Shown here in pieces: positions 23,598 through 32,192 of a stretch of 32,379 nucleotides of DNA; position 1 is the stretch's first letter; each line of letters starts with the position of its first letter. The notes beneath the pieces were generated by a model. That model worked only from the letters and a program-made list of their open reading frames with translations. It did not search any database and was not told where the DNA came from. Source of the DNA: UBA4722 sp044221135 (GTDB lineage Bacteria > Pseudomonadota > Gammaproteobacteria > DSM-16500); NCBI GenBank assembly GCA_044221135.1, contig JBGAPT010000020.1, positions 1 to 32,379 on the forward strand, written 5' to 3'. Position numbers and translations under genes: made by a program.

Positions 23598-23656
23598 AAA
23601 AATTCCTTATATATTTATTACATCGTAAAATGCAAAGTGTTATGGGTATAAATATG

Positions 23657-23728
23657 TGTCATCCCCGCCCACGCTGTCATCACCGTTCACTCTGTCATCA
23701 CCGCTCACGCTGTCATCCCTGCTCACTC
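23657..23728. repeat. Four 18-bp tandem repeats of a REP end sequence
   Basis: Consensus TGTCATCMCCGCTCACKC, four adjacent units, followed without a gap by the REP-pair element at 23729, whose first 12 bases are the same sequence. This looks like repeated growth of the element's left end. Confidence 0.9.
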
Positions 23729-24230
23729 TGTCATCCCCGCGAAAGCGGGGACCCATCATGACTTGTCTCCTTAACCACCTTATTTCTTGATCATTCAATT
23801 TCCATTGTACTCATTATCGTTTGGAGATATTCGCAGAATGGGTCCCCGCCTTCGCGGGGATGACACCATGGGCGGGGATGACACAGTAGAACGCGGGAAT
23901 GACACATATTATTCATACCTTATCTTCTTAACCGCCTCATTTCTTGGTAATTCAATTTCCATTGTACTCATTATCGTTTGGAGATATTCCCACTCTGTCA
24001 TCCCCGCGAAAGCGGGGACCCATCATGACTTGTCTCTTTAACCACCTTATTTCTTGATCATTCAATTTCCATTGTACTCATTATCGTTTGGAGATATTCG
24101 CAGAATGGGTCCCCGCCTTCGCGGGGATGACAGCGTGGGCGGGGATGACACAGTAGAACGCGGGAATGACACATATTATTCATACCTTATCTTCTTAACC
24201 GCCTCATTTCTTGGTAATTCAATTTCCATT
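23729..24230. repeat. Two REP-pair elements within a 267-bp tandem duplication
   Basis: 137-bp copies at 23729-23865 and 23996-24132, each followed by a half-element (about 100 bp, with the variant end CGCGGGAATGACACA and the core TTCTTGGTAATTCAATTTCC). 23729-23963 is repeated at 23996-24230 with few differences. The block ends ten bases before the panD stop and fills the space between panD and coaX. Confidence 0.9.
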
Positions 24231-24240
24231 CCAGCCACAC

Positions 24241-24573
24241 CTACACCCCATGCTCCAAATCCACCACAATCGGCTCCAGCGTTTCTTTCTCATCAATCAT
24301 CGCATACGAAATAATAAAAATCTTATCCCCAATTTCCGCCTTGCGCGCCGCAGCGCCATTCAAACAAAATACACGGCTTCCTGCTTTTCCCTTGATCGCA
24401 TACGTCTCCAGCCGCTCACCATTATTCAAATTAACCACTTGAACTTTTTCATTTTCCCTAATATTAGCTTGTTTCATAATATCTTCATCGATCGTAATCG
24501 AACCCGCATAAAATAATTCTTTCTGGGTAATCGTACCGTAAGCAATTTTCGATTTTAATACTGTAATATGCAT
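24241..24573 (-). CDS. panD: Aspartate 1-decarboxylase
   Basis: Pyruvoyl enzyme that makes beta-alanine from L-aspartate for pantothenate synthesis. 110 residues, slightly shorter than the usual 120-126. The self-cleavage site is Gly24-Ser25 in FYAGSITID; Ser25 becomes the pyruvoyl group. Arg54 and Tyr58 (NGERLETYAI), which hold the substrate, and the GSRVFCLNGAAARK segment are conserved. It lies nine bases downstream of panC on the same strand, completing panB-panC-panD. Some organisms need PanM/PanZ for cleavage; no such gene is visible here. The 3' end touches the repeat cluster. Confidence 0.97.
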   Translation of the reverse strand: MHITVLKSKIAYGTITQKELFYAGSITIDEDIMKQANIRENEKVQVVNLNNGERLETYAIKGKAGSRVFCLNGAAARKAEIGDKIFIISYAMIDEKETLEPIVVDLEHGV

Positions 24574-24582
24574 TGTTTCACC

Positions 24583-25338
24583 TTATATAAGAATGTTATC
24601 TATCAACCGCACTTCATCCAACCACACCGCACCTAAGCGCCGCTGCCATTGCTCAGCAATATAATCCACTTTAAACCCAAGCATCTGCAGCTGCTCGATG
24701 ATTTGATTCAGCTGAAGATGACTCTGCAATAATCTTGGAAAATGCGCTGCTTTTTGTCGTTGCATTTCATTCAATCTTGAATTGCGTGAGCTTAATGCCA
24801 ATCCATCTTCATCTCTTACCGTTTCGCACCCCACAATCTCCGTTGCCAAACACAATGCACTCACCATTTTTTTGACTAGCAATAATTGCTGATAATCTTT
24901 TTCACCAAAATAAGCTCGTGATGGCTGTATGATATTTAATAATTTTAATACCACCGTTAACATACCATTAAAATGACCCGGCCTATGATAACCTTCCAGT
25001 TCAGTGCTGATCGTATTTTCAGTGACTTGAACTTGATAATCATCCTGATAAAGTTCTTTTGTATCCGGTAAAAATAAATAATCCACTTTCTGTGATTCAA
25101 GCATCGAACGATCTTGTTCTACTGTACGAGGATATCGTTCAAAATCACTTGCTTGATTAAATTGTGTTGGATTAACAAAAATACTCACCACTGTGACATC
25201 GTTCTCAATACAAGAACGCGCGCACAAACTTAAATGACCTGCATGCAAATTCCCCATAGTGCAAATAAAACCTATTTTTTTATCGGCCAGGTTATGTCTG
25301 ATCTGCCGCCATTCATTTATTTTAGTAACAATGTTCAT
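24583..25338 (-). CDS. panC: Pantothenate synthetase
   Basis: Joins pantoate and beta-alanine with ATP to form pantothenate. 251 residues from the ATG at 25338, somewhat short of the usual 280. The start MNIVTKINEW is chosen by alignment sense; the frame runs farther upstream only inside panB. Motifs: CTMGNLHAGHLSL with the nucleotidyl-transferase His32-x-x-His35, VSIFVNPTQF, YFGEKDYQQL, and SSRNSRL in place of KMSKS. Family proteins usually read TMGALHEGH; the Asn and Ala here are unusual but not at catalytic positions. It overlaps the end of panB by 17 bases, so translation is probably coupled. Confidence 0.97.
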   Translation of the reverse strand: MNIVTKINEWRQIRHNLADKKIGFICTMGNLHAGHLSLCARSCIENDVTVVSIFVNPTQFNQASDFERYPRTVEQDRSMLESQKVDYLFLPDTKELYQDDYQVQVTENTISTELEGYHRPGHFNGMLTVVLKLLNIIQPSRAYFGEKDYQQLLLVKKMVSALCLATEIVGCETVRDEDGLALSSRNSRLNEMQRQKAAHFPRLLQSHLQLNQIIEQLQMLGFKVDYIAEQWQRRLGAVWLDEVRLIDNILI

Positions 25339-26107
25339 GTTCTGGAAATTCTCCTGACTGAATAGCTTGTACATAAGCTTCAATACCCTTTGTAAAATGA
25401 CTATGACCATCCACAAATGCTTTCACAAATTTAGGTTTAAAATCCCGTGTTAAACCTAATAAATCTTGAAATACTAACACTTGACCATCCGTATGAGGCC
25501 CTGCACCAATCCCAATCGTTGGGATAGTCAACAATTGAGACAGCTCTTGTCCTAATGACGCAGGCACACCTTCAATCACTAATGCAAAACAACCCGCTTC
25601 TTGTAACATTAAAGCATCTTCTTTCAATCGATCAACGCTAGACTGTGTTTTGCCTTGCACTTTAAAACCACCTAACATATGCATAAATTGCGGTGTTAAA
25701 CCAATATGCCCCATCACTGGAATACCTGATTCTGTTACATGTTGAATAAATTTTTTATTACCCGCAGCACCTTCTAATTTAACGGCATGCGAACCGGCTT
25801 GCATTAAGAGTTGTGCTGCTCCAATATTATGTGAAAGTGATTTTCGATAACTAGCAAACGGCATATCGCCAATAATAAATTTACTACCAGCACCACGACT
25901 CACCGCAGCAATGTGATAACACATCATCTCAATCGTTGCAGCTAATGTATCTTTATAACCATGCATTGTCATGGCCGCCGAATCACCTACCAATATGCAA
26001 TCAATCGATGTATCCGCAAGAATGCGTGCGCTAGTGTAATCATAACAAGTGACCATGCTAATTTTATCGCCGCTTGCTTTTTTTTTCTGGAAATCAAAAA
26101 TGTTCAT
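25322..26107 (-). CDS. panB: Ketopantoate hydroxymethyltransferase
   Basis: Transfers a hydroxymethyl group from methylene-tetrahydrofolate to 2-ketoisovalerate, giving ketopantoate. 261 residues from the ATG at 26107, close to the 263 of the family. AGAGGT precedes the ATG; the frame upstream of it runs into the REP-type repeats and is not coding. Motifs: MVTCYDYTSA, ILVGDSAAM (metal-binding Asp), IGDMPFASY (second Asp), VKLEGA, GHIGLTPQ and GIGAGPHTDGQVLV. First gene of the tight panB-panC-panD operon. The substrate could be supplied by the amino-acid dehydrogenase farther down the cluster. Confidence 0.97.
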   Translation of the reverse strand: MNIFDFQKKKASGDKISMVTCYDYTSARILADTSIDCILVGDSAAMTMHGYKDTLAATIEMMCYHIAAVSRGAGSKFIIGDMPFASYRKSLSHNIGAAQLLMQAGSHAVKLEGAAGNKKFIQHVTESGIPVMGHIGLTPQFMHMLGGFKVQGKTQSSVDRLKEDALMLQEAGCFALVIEGVPASLGQELSQLLTIPTIGIGAGPHTDGQVLVFQDLLGLTRDFKPKFVKAFVDGHSHFTKGIEAYVQAIQSGEFPEHEHCY

Positions 26108-26172
26108 CGAAAATACCTCTTTGTTGTCTAACAAAATATACTGTGTCATCCCCGCATTTAACATTTAAACAG

Positions 26173-26350
26173 TGTCATCCCCGCTCCCTACCCTGTCATC
26201 CCCGCTCTCACCATGTCATCCCCGCGAAAGCGGGGACCCATCATGACTTGTCTCCTTAACCAACTTATTTCTTGATAATTCAATTTCCATTGTACTCATT
26301 ATCGTTTGGCAACATTTGCAGCATGGGTCCCCGCCTTCGCGGGGATGACA
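26173..26350. repeat. REP-pair element, copy 4, with two extra end units
   Basis: 137-bp element at 26214-26350, preceded by two units beginning TGTCATCCCCGCTC (26173 and 26194) and followed by two further GGCGGGGATGACA-type ends. It lies between the DUF2520 gene and panB, so it may separate or modify their transcription. Confidence 0.9.
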
Positions 26351-26403
26351 GTGTGGCGGGGATGACAGCGTGGGCGGGGATGATACATTATTAATTATAA
26401 TTT

Positions 26404-27105
26404 TCACAACATCCCATAACACTTCACAAAACTCTCATACACCTGCTGAAACGCATCCCCCTCCAGCGCCGCTACATTTTTTTCAATCGTCAACACATCA
26501 CCCCGCACCAATGGCCCCGTCAACGCAGTCTCAGGATTTTTTATTAAATTACAAGTTTGTTGTTGCAAATACTCATGTGCAATCGAAGCTGGAATATGAA
26601 ATTCCTGCTCAAGACTCCTCAATAATTTTTGCCACAACATACAACTGAAATTACCACTCAACACACAAAGCGCATGGTATTTTGCTTTGAATGATTTATC
26701 CAAACGCACATGCGAATTAGACAAGCCGGGTAATAAACTATCAAACGCAGGCGCATCTTGATCAATCACAAATGGAATACGCTGGTATTGCTCTAAACTA
26801 TATAACGCTTGATTGAATGTCATCAACGGATGTGCACCATGCGCTTTATCACTCACCAGACTTCCTGAAAAATGAACAAGGAGCGCCTGTGCATTGTGTA
26901 AGTGCAATGCGATAAAGTCTTCAATCTGCTGATCACTGATGAGTAATAAAATATGCGTCACATCGTTAATCTGTTGCTGCAATTGTGTGTGTGACTGATT
27001 ACGCTGCCACGTAATAAAAGAAAGCCCTAGGAAAGTAAAATACTGTTGCATATGGCGTGCAACGCGGCCATTGCCGATGAGAAGGTAACGAGGTACTTGT
27101 CGCAT
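26404..27105 (-). CDS. Rossmann-fold DUF2520 protein, possible ketopantoate reductase
   Basis: 233 residues from the ATG at 27105 (TTAGGA upstream; the TTG at 27111 is less likely). An N-terminal NAD(P)-binding fold opens with YLLIGNGRVARHMQQYF and continues with ILLLISDQQIEDF and VHFSGSL, the order seen in the F420-oxidoreductase-like/DUF2520 family. HPLMTF and the helical C-terminal part (from about residue 135) match the 6-phosphogluconate-dehydrogenase-like layout shared with PanE. Members of this family often sit beside pan genes. The reduction of ketopantoate to pantoate is otherwise missing from this cluster, so that role is a reasonable inference, not proven. Confidence 0.85.
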   Translation of the reverse strand: MRQVPRYLLIGNGRVARHMQQYFTFLGLSFITWQRNQSHTQLQQQINDVTHILLLISDQQIEDFIALHLHNAQALLVHFSGSLVSDKAHGAHPLMTFNQALYSLEQYQRIPFVIDQDAPAFDSLLPGLSNSHVRLDKSFKAKYHALCVLSGNFSCMLWQKLLRSLEQEFHIPASIAHEYLQQQTCNLIKNPETALTGPLVRGDVLTIEKNVAALEGDAFQQVYESFVKCYGML

Positions 27106-27375
27106 GATCAAGTCCTAACTTTATTTTGTTGATATCACTCAAGTCTCCGCGCCTGACGGGTCGGATCGTTTGCTAATTTACTCTAGGAGTAGGGTTAGGT
27201 CAAGTAATGAAAAGTTACGCTACAAATTACTTTATTTACAAGATGTTAAAAAGCAATCAACTTTCTCCTCTCCTCAAGCCCATAACTTAAAATATGCTCT
27301 ATACTCAAGTAGTAGAACATTTCAGGTAAGGAAAATCCACTAGCCAATGATCGAGAACAATAGAGGAGAATAAAA

Positions 27376-29571
27376 ATGGAGCCGCGCAAAGATAAAGGTA
27401 GTCATTTTGCTGTTTCAGATAAAGAGAGTGGACCTGCTACTGCAACAATGGATACCGAACAAAAACAAAAAAGTAAGCCCTCTGAGCTAGAAGAGGCAAA
27501 AAAATTATTTGGTTATCATCAGAGCGACAGCCAAGAAAGTACTGCATTATCTAGTCGGATGAGCGCTCAATTTGCTCAACTTAATGCGGTGAATGCTCAG
27601 CATGCACAACAGAATGATCAGATAGCACAGATAGACAAAAAACTGGAGGAAGAAAGTAAAAACCCTTTTAACGACGATCCCGAGCTCAATGCTAAAATTG
27701 ATTTGATAAAACAAAAACACAAACAGGCTATTGAACAAAAAAATGAAGAAATCAAAGCATCAATAGCTAGAATGCAAACATTGATTACATCTACTAATAC
27801 AACAGATATCGATACTATTATCGTACAAGCACACAGAGATTACACTTCAGCAGATGACATGGAAAACTTAGAACGGTCTAAGGCCTTTCTTCTTGAATAC
27901 ATGTTAAAAAATCATGATAAGCCAAAAAAAATAAATGCTATTATTCAAGCGACAGGCTTAAATATTCCTGAATATAAAACTACAACCTTAAAAACTGCGG
28001 CACAACTTCTTCATACTAAAATTTTTACAGAGTTAGGAAAAAAACCTGTTAAAGAACAGTTAGCCATTATTCAAAAAATTTCAAGCAGAATGGAACCAGA
28101 CAAACATAATGACTTCAAACAAGAGTCAACTTCATTCTCACAAAAAACCCCCTTAAAAAAAGGCGCGACAGTCATTGAAAGCGCCAAAGAAAAAATAGAA
28201 AAACAAAATGAAACCGTACAACAAGAGCTTGCTACATTAAATACATTAGTACAAGAACAACAAGCACTCATCGTTCAATACGATAACTTTGTAAACGTTC
28301 AATTACCTGATTTACATTATATTGATTCGTTAATCAAAACAAGGCAAAAAGAACATGAGCACGTTGTTTCTGGACTTGAGGAAAATCTACAAGAAATTCA
28401 AGAAATAAAATCTAGCATTGATCCACAGTACTATAGCATTATTGATGGCGAAATTGCATCTGTTAACGAAGAATTGATAGCATGCGAACAATTCTATGAG
28501 CAATTATTAAAAACACTTGAGTATCCTGCTATTTCAAGAACTGAAGCTGACGCTGCTGTGGAAAAAATGAAAACGCTCGACAAAGAAATGCAATTTTTAG
28601 TTCAAAAGCAGATAGCCATTGCGCATTGTGTTAAAGAAAGAATAGAGTTTAGTAATCTCGAGCCTGAAGCAAAAGAAACAAATAAGCAGATACTTTCTAA
28701 GCGCGAACAAGCTATGCGACTTCAACAGGGAATTGATCTGCTGAGTGGCTCACCTAGATCCTCTGATGAGTTCGATAGACGCATACCCGCAACACCTATT
28801 ACTATCATAAATCGTACAATAGCCCAATTGAAAGAAATGAAAATGGATAGCAAAACAACCCCCAATGAGCTAAGGCAACAAAATAAACCGGAAATAGAAA
28901 AACGTCAAAAAGCTCGTCAGGCAGCATGGAGTGCTGAATACACTAACGTCAATCAATTAACTGATAGAAAAAAAGGGCTTACTGACGCTACACTCATCGC
29001 GATACATGAAACACTCTATGCCACTTTAAAAAATGAAGCCAAATACTGGCATGAAAGAAATAGCACCAACTACTGGAATGATAGGCAAACACGTTTATTT
29101 TCTGGCGTAAAAGTAAAGTATACAGATGAAAGCGGTAAAGTTCATACTGTCAAGGTTCCAACAGGCCTTGGTAACATGATGATTGCACTGCATCCTGAAG
29201 AATGCAAACCTGAACCTAGAAAATTTTTCTCTTCCAGAAAAAAAGACGCTACAGAATTAAAACCTCTAACCGCTGTTGAGGCAGCGACAAGACTACAAGC
29301 CTGTCAAGAGTTTGCCAAGGAACGTTTTGACAAGAAAAAAGGCGGTAAACCGCTAACAGAACGGAATGCTAATATTGGCGATCCTGGACAAGCTAGAAAT
29401 AACGCTATTCTTATCCTGGTGAGTGATGCAGCATTTGAAAATGCTGCCACTAACACGGGTGCTCTTAAAAAATTAGATACTGACTTTAAACAGTGTAAAG
29501 AAGAATTACGAGAACATCCTGATAAAAAACCTGTGGCTCTTTTTAGAAGACCTGGACGTAAAGCGGGATGA
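27376..29571 (+). CDS. Large coiled-coil protein, candidate effector
   Basis: 731 residues, highly charged, no signal peptide or membrane helix, no known family. Several long helical or coiled-coil stretches are visible, for example about 60-135 (QNDQIAQIDKKLEEES), 265-350 (EKIEKQNETVQQELATLNTL) and 385-450. The last 230 residues are more compact (KNEAKYWHERNSTNYWNDRQ; SGVKVKYTDESGKVHTVKVP) and may be the active part. The C-terminus is basic (VALFRRPGRKAG) and recalls FLARFRRG and SPFGRV in the module-repeat proteins at 1731-5955. The ATG at 27376 follows GAGGAG by seven bases; a TATACT -10-like hexamer lies near 27299. Effector status is inferred from composition and company. Confidence 0.85.
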   Translation: MEPRKDKGSHFAVSDKESGPATATMDTEQKQKSKPSELEEAKKLFGYHQSDSQESTALSSRMSAQFAQLNAVNAQHAQQNDQIAQIDKKLEEESKNPFNDDPELNAKIDLIKQKHKQAIEQKNEEIKASIARMQTLITSTNTTDIDTIIVQAHRDYTSADDMENLERSKAFLLEYMLKNHDKPKKINAIIQATGLNIPEYKTTTLKTAAQLLHTKIFTELGKKPVKEQLAIIQKISSRMEPDKHNDFKQESTSFSQKTPLKKGATVIESAKEKIEKQNETVQQELATLNTLVQEQQALIVQYDNFVNVQLPDLHYIDSLIKTRQKEHEHVVSGLEENLQEIQEIKSSIDPQYYSIIDGEIASVNEELIACEQFYEQLLKTLEYPAISRTEADAAVEKMKTLDKEMQFLVQKQIAIAHCVKERIEFSNLEPEAKETNKQILSKREQAMRLQQGIDLLSGSPRSSDEFDRRIPATPITIINRTIAQLKEMKMDSKTTPNELRQQNKPEIEKRQKARQAAWSAEYTNVNQLTDRKKGLTDATLIAIHETLYATLKNEAKYWHERNSTNYWNDRQTRLFSGVKVKYTDESGKVHTVKVPTGLGNMMIALHPEECKPEPRKFFSSRKKDATELKPLTAVEAATRLQACQEFAKERFDKKKGGKPLTERNANIGDPGQARNNAILILVSDAAFENAATNTGALKKLDTDFKQCKEELREHPDKKPVALFRRPGRKAG

Positions 29572-29636
29572 TTATCTTCAGCTGTGTGTTTTATCTTTAA
29601 GGTGTTATCTCTGCATTTTTACTCCCCCCTTCCCTA

Positions 29637-29722
29637 CCTTCCCCCTATGGGGAAGGGGCGCACGTAGCAGTATTCGCGTAAAAGTGAGTTATTCAACTTT
29701 ACGAAAATGCTGCTACAGTGGG
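29637..29722. repeat. Dispersed repeat, copy D, with hairpin
   Basis: A stem CCTTCCCC/GGGGAAGG (29637-29656) is followed by GCACGTAGCAGTATTCGCGT (29659-29678) and, inverted, ACTTTACGAAAATGCTGCTAC, so the two arms can pair. It lies between two convergent genes and may end transcription of both. Confidence 0.65.
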
Positions 29723-29762
29723 CGATGCAATAACAAACACTATTATAAAATACTATCTTTAA

Positions 29763-31967
29763 TTACCTAGGTTTGAGCCCCCGCACTCCAGCCTCAAGCG
29801 TATCAACAAATTCTTTACCCGGCTCATGAACCTGGCAATTATAGGTAGAGTCTATGCTAGCCTTGGGTGCTGGTGCTGCTACTGTGCGGACGACCTGGGA
29901 TGCTGATGATGGCGACGACGCCGACATCCCCACCCACCCACCAGTGTGTGTTTGTGTTACTTTCAGCGGCGGCAACGGCCCCGCCCACTTACCAGTCTGA
30001 TATTGTGCTACACCAGAGAACAATCCACTGCGACTACAAAGATAAGCTATACCAGCACCCACTGCAGCACAACCTACTTCTATTGCTGCTTTTGTTGTAA
30101 CCGCCGCAAGAGCACCCGCTTTAGCACCTTGTACCCCAGCTACGAATGTGCCAACCGGTCCTGCAGCTGCAGAACCCAGCGTAGCTCCAACACAACCACC
30201 AATAATGGCACCCACAAATATAGCAAAATAATGCCAAAATCCTCCTTGAGAGGAAGGGGCATCTACGAGAGTCAATGGCGGTAGTTCTACATGATCCCAA
30301 GTAGCCTGTAATTCCTCCTCCCCTTTAGTGTCAACAGTAAATAATTCTACGCCCTGCTGCAGCAACGCAGAAAACGCATTTTTTTGCCTCTCGAGTTCAT
30401 CAACAAAAGCTTTCTTCTCAGAAGCAGGATTTTGACCCTGCGACGACTCATGGCTATGATCTTCTGCTTCTTCTGATAAAGAAGCTATATACGGATCCGT
30501 TAAAACAAATTTCTCAAACGAAGTAATTCGCTCCGCAATCTCCTCAAAAATTTGTTTTGCTTCTGCTTCTTTTGTTTGTCCTGCTTCACCTCGCTCACCC
30601 TCTGTTGGCTCTTTCACCGCAGAAAACATCGCCAGATAGACTCCACATCCTTTCTTCATTTTTTCAAAAGCCTGCTGAGCCTGCAAACCAGTGCAGAAAG
30701 TTTGCTCTTCCTCTTCCGCATCATATTTCCTCTCTTCGTCCTCCTCCCGCTCCTCCGAGGAGCCCTTCAGCTCCTGTTTCGCAGAAGCAATAACAGCTGG
30801 CGAGCTAATGTGATTAAAAAACTGCGTCATTCTTTCATTGCGGGGATCCGCTTGCACAGTAATCGTGTGAGCATTATTCTCTTCAGCAGATGATTGAGCA
30901 GAAGATTGCCCATTATCCTCCGTTGAGGACGAACTTGCTGATCCATCCTGACTAGTAGGTTGCTGAGTAAACTCGTCAAGAGTACTTTGCATAACCGTGA
31001 ATACCTGTGTTGTTGCAGTATCACAACCATCTGTAGTTGTTCTTTCCCCAACAGTAAGCGTATCTAGTGTTACTAACATATCCTCATAAGTAGTAGCTTC
31101 CCCTCCAGTACCTTTAATAGAAAACATGGACGCAGTAGAATCATCAGATGATGATGAGTCACTGCTATTTTCTGTGCTAACGTACAAAGGCGAAAGTGTT
31201 TGTTGTTTACCCTTAGAAGCAAAAAAAGAAGCGGCAGCATTAGAGGCTATACTAAAATTACTTTTCTGAGGAAGCTTTTGCAAACCGGAGGCTTTATTTT
31301 TTTTACTCCTCTTCCGAGAAAAAAGAGGCTGGGGCGAGGAAGAGTGAGAAGCACCGGGAAAGCTAGAAGAGCTAAAAGAACTGGAGGAACTAGAAGAGCT
31401 AGAAGAACTGGAAGAACTGGAAGAACTAGAAGAACTAGAAGAACTGGAAGAACTAGAAGAACTAGAATTCCCGTGAGAACTATCACTCTTCTGTTGTTCC
31501 TTTGTTTGCTTACTTACTCCGTGTACAGCTTTAGCTAAAGCCATAAGTTCCGAGTGCGGAAGGCTTGCTAGAAGCGGGTTGTGTGGTAACCGTAGCTTGT
31601 GTTTTTTCTTAAGCCTTGCTGTAGGTTCTACAGGTAATAGGCGTAGCGATATTTGTGGTGTTAGTAGTGGTGATGATGTTGGTGGTAATACTGGTGATAC
31701 AGCTAATGTATTAACAGGCTGAGCAGTCGTAGATGATTGTTTACTTTGTTGTTGGAGGGGCTGTGCTGTATCAAAAGTATCATAAGAAACTCCAGTATTC
31801 TTAGCATCATCTTCAGTTTCAGCAGCACCGCGTTGTCGCTGTTCCTGCAACTCGAATGTTTTGCCTGTTACACCAGAAGAATTCTCAGCAGAGCCAGCAG
31901 ACACTTGTGGTCTTGCTGGTTGTTGTGGTTGTGGTTGTGTTTTTCGTTTTCTTCTTCCCGCTCTCAT
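29763..31967 (-). CDS. Poly-serine, glycine-zipper protein, candidate effector
   Basis: 734 residues, unknown family. N-terminus basic and Gln-rich (MRAGRRKRKTQPQPQQPARP). Residues 168-197 are thirty consecutive serines, followed by FSSSSF. Ser/Thr- and Glu-rich low-complexity sequence (for example 400-425) makes up much of the middle. At about 577-645 lies a glycine-zipper hydrophobic region (FVGAIIGGCVGATLGSAAAG; AIEVGCAAVGAGIAYLC), likely inserting into a membrane as two or three helices. There is no signal peptide. The ATG at 31967 follows AGGGGG, with a promoter at 31987-32014. Long serine tracts resemble eukaryotic low-complexity linkers and possible phosphorylation targets. Secretion is inference; a surface or envelope role is an alternative. 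Confidence 0.82.
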   Translation of the reverse strand: MRAGRRKRKTQPQPQQPARPQVSAGSAENSSGVTGKTFELQEQRQRGAAETEDDAKNTGVSYDTFDTAQPLQQQSKQSSTTAQPVNTLAVSPVLPPTSSPLLTPQISLRLLPVEPTARLKKKHKLRLPHNPLLASLPHSELMALAKAVHGVSKQTKEQQKSDSSHGNSSSSSSSSSSSSSSSSSSSSSSSSSSSSSSFSSSSFPGASHSSSPQPLFSRKRSKKNKASGLQKLPQKSNFSIASNAAASFFASKGKQQTLSPLYVSTENSSDSSSSDDSTASMFSIKGTGGEATTYEDMLVTLDTLTVGERTTTDGCDTATTQVFTVMQSTLDEFTQQPTSQDGSASSSSTEDNGQSSAQSSAEENNAHTITVQADPRNERMTQFFNHISSPAVIASAKQELKGSSEEREEDEERKYDAEEEEQTFCTGLQAQQAFEKMKKGCGVYLAMFSAVKEPTEGERGEAGQTKEAEAKQIFEEIAERITSFEKFVLTDPYIASLSEEAEDHSHESSQGQNPASEKKAFVDELERQKNAFSALLQQGVELFTVDTKGEEELQATWDHVELPPLTLVDAPSSQGGFWHYFAIFVGAIIGGCVGATLGSAAAGPVGTFVAGVQGAKAGALAAVTTKAAIEVGCAAVGAGIAYLCSRSGLFSGVAQYQTGKWAGPLPPLKVTQTHTGGWVGMSASSPSSASQVVRTVAAPAPKASIDSTYNCQVHEPGKEFVDTLEAGVRGLKPR
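31377..31466 (-). repeat. Serine-codon microsatellite, 30 codons
   Basis: Ninety bases made only of serine codons, mostly as 9-bp units AGT TCT TCY on the minus strand. The unit keeps the frame, so changes in copy number would alter linker length without breaking the gene. Confidence 0.95.
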
Positions 31968-31986
31968 TGAAACCCCCTTCTACTTC

Positions 31987-32014
31987 ATAATAGAATTAAT
32001 TCCTCACTTACCAA
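31987..32014 (-). promoter_or_regulatory. Promoter of the poly-serine gene
   Basis: Minus strand: -35 TTGGTA (32009-32014), 16-bp spacer, -10 TATTAT (31987-31992), 20 bases before the ATG. Confidence 0.5.
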
Positions 32015-32192
32015 CTATTTGTTATTTTGCTTTTTTTGGGCGAACATCCTAACATAAACTACCTCTTTATTGCTACTTTTTTCTACACAATGAAGTATCA
32101 ACATAGCTGTTTAGGATATCTTTCTTGTAAAGCTACTGCTATTACGTAGTTAGTAACTTATTGAATAAATTTAGGTTATATATTCATCACAG

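Noticed and set aside
23657..23728. CRISPR-like array
   Set aside because: Units are only 18 bp, directly adjacent, with no spacers and no cas genes; they are copies of the REP end.
23787..24314. Two ORFs of 84 and 86 residues in the repeat cluster
   Set aside because: They are translations of the REP-pair elements (typical GPRLRGDD/VIPAKAG wording) and end inside panD in the wrong frame.
31200..31538. Plus-strand ORF rich in Arg-Thr repeats
   Set aside because: It is the complement of the serine-codon microsatellite in the 734-residue gene.
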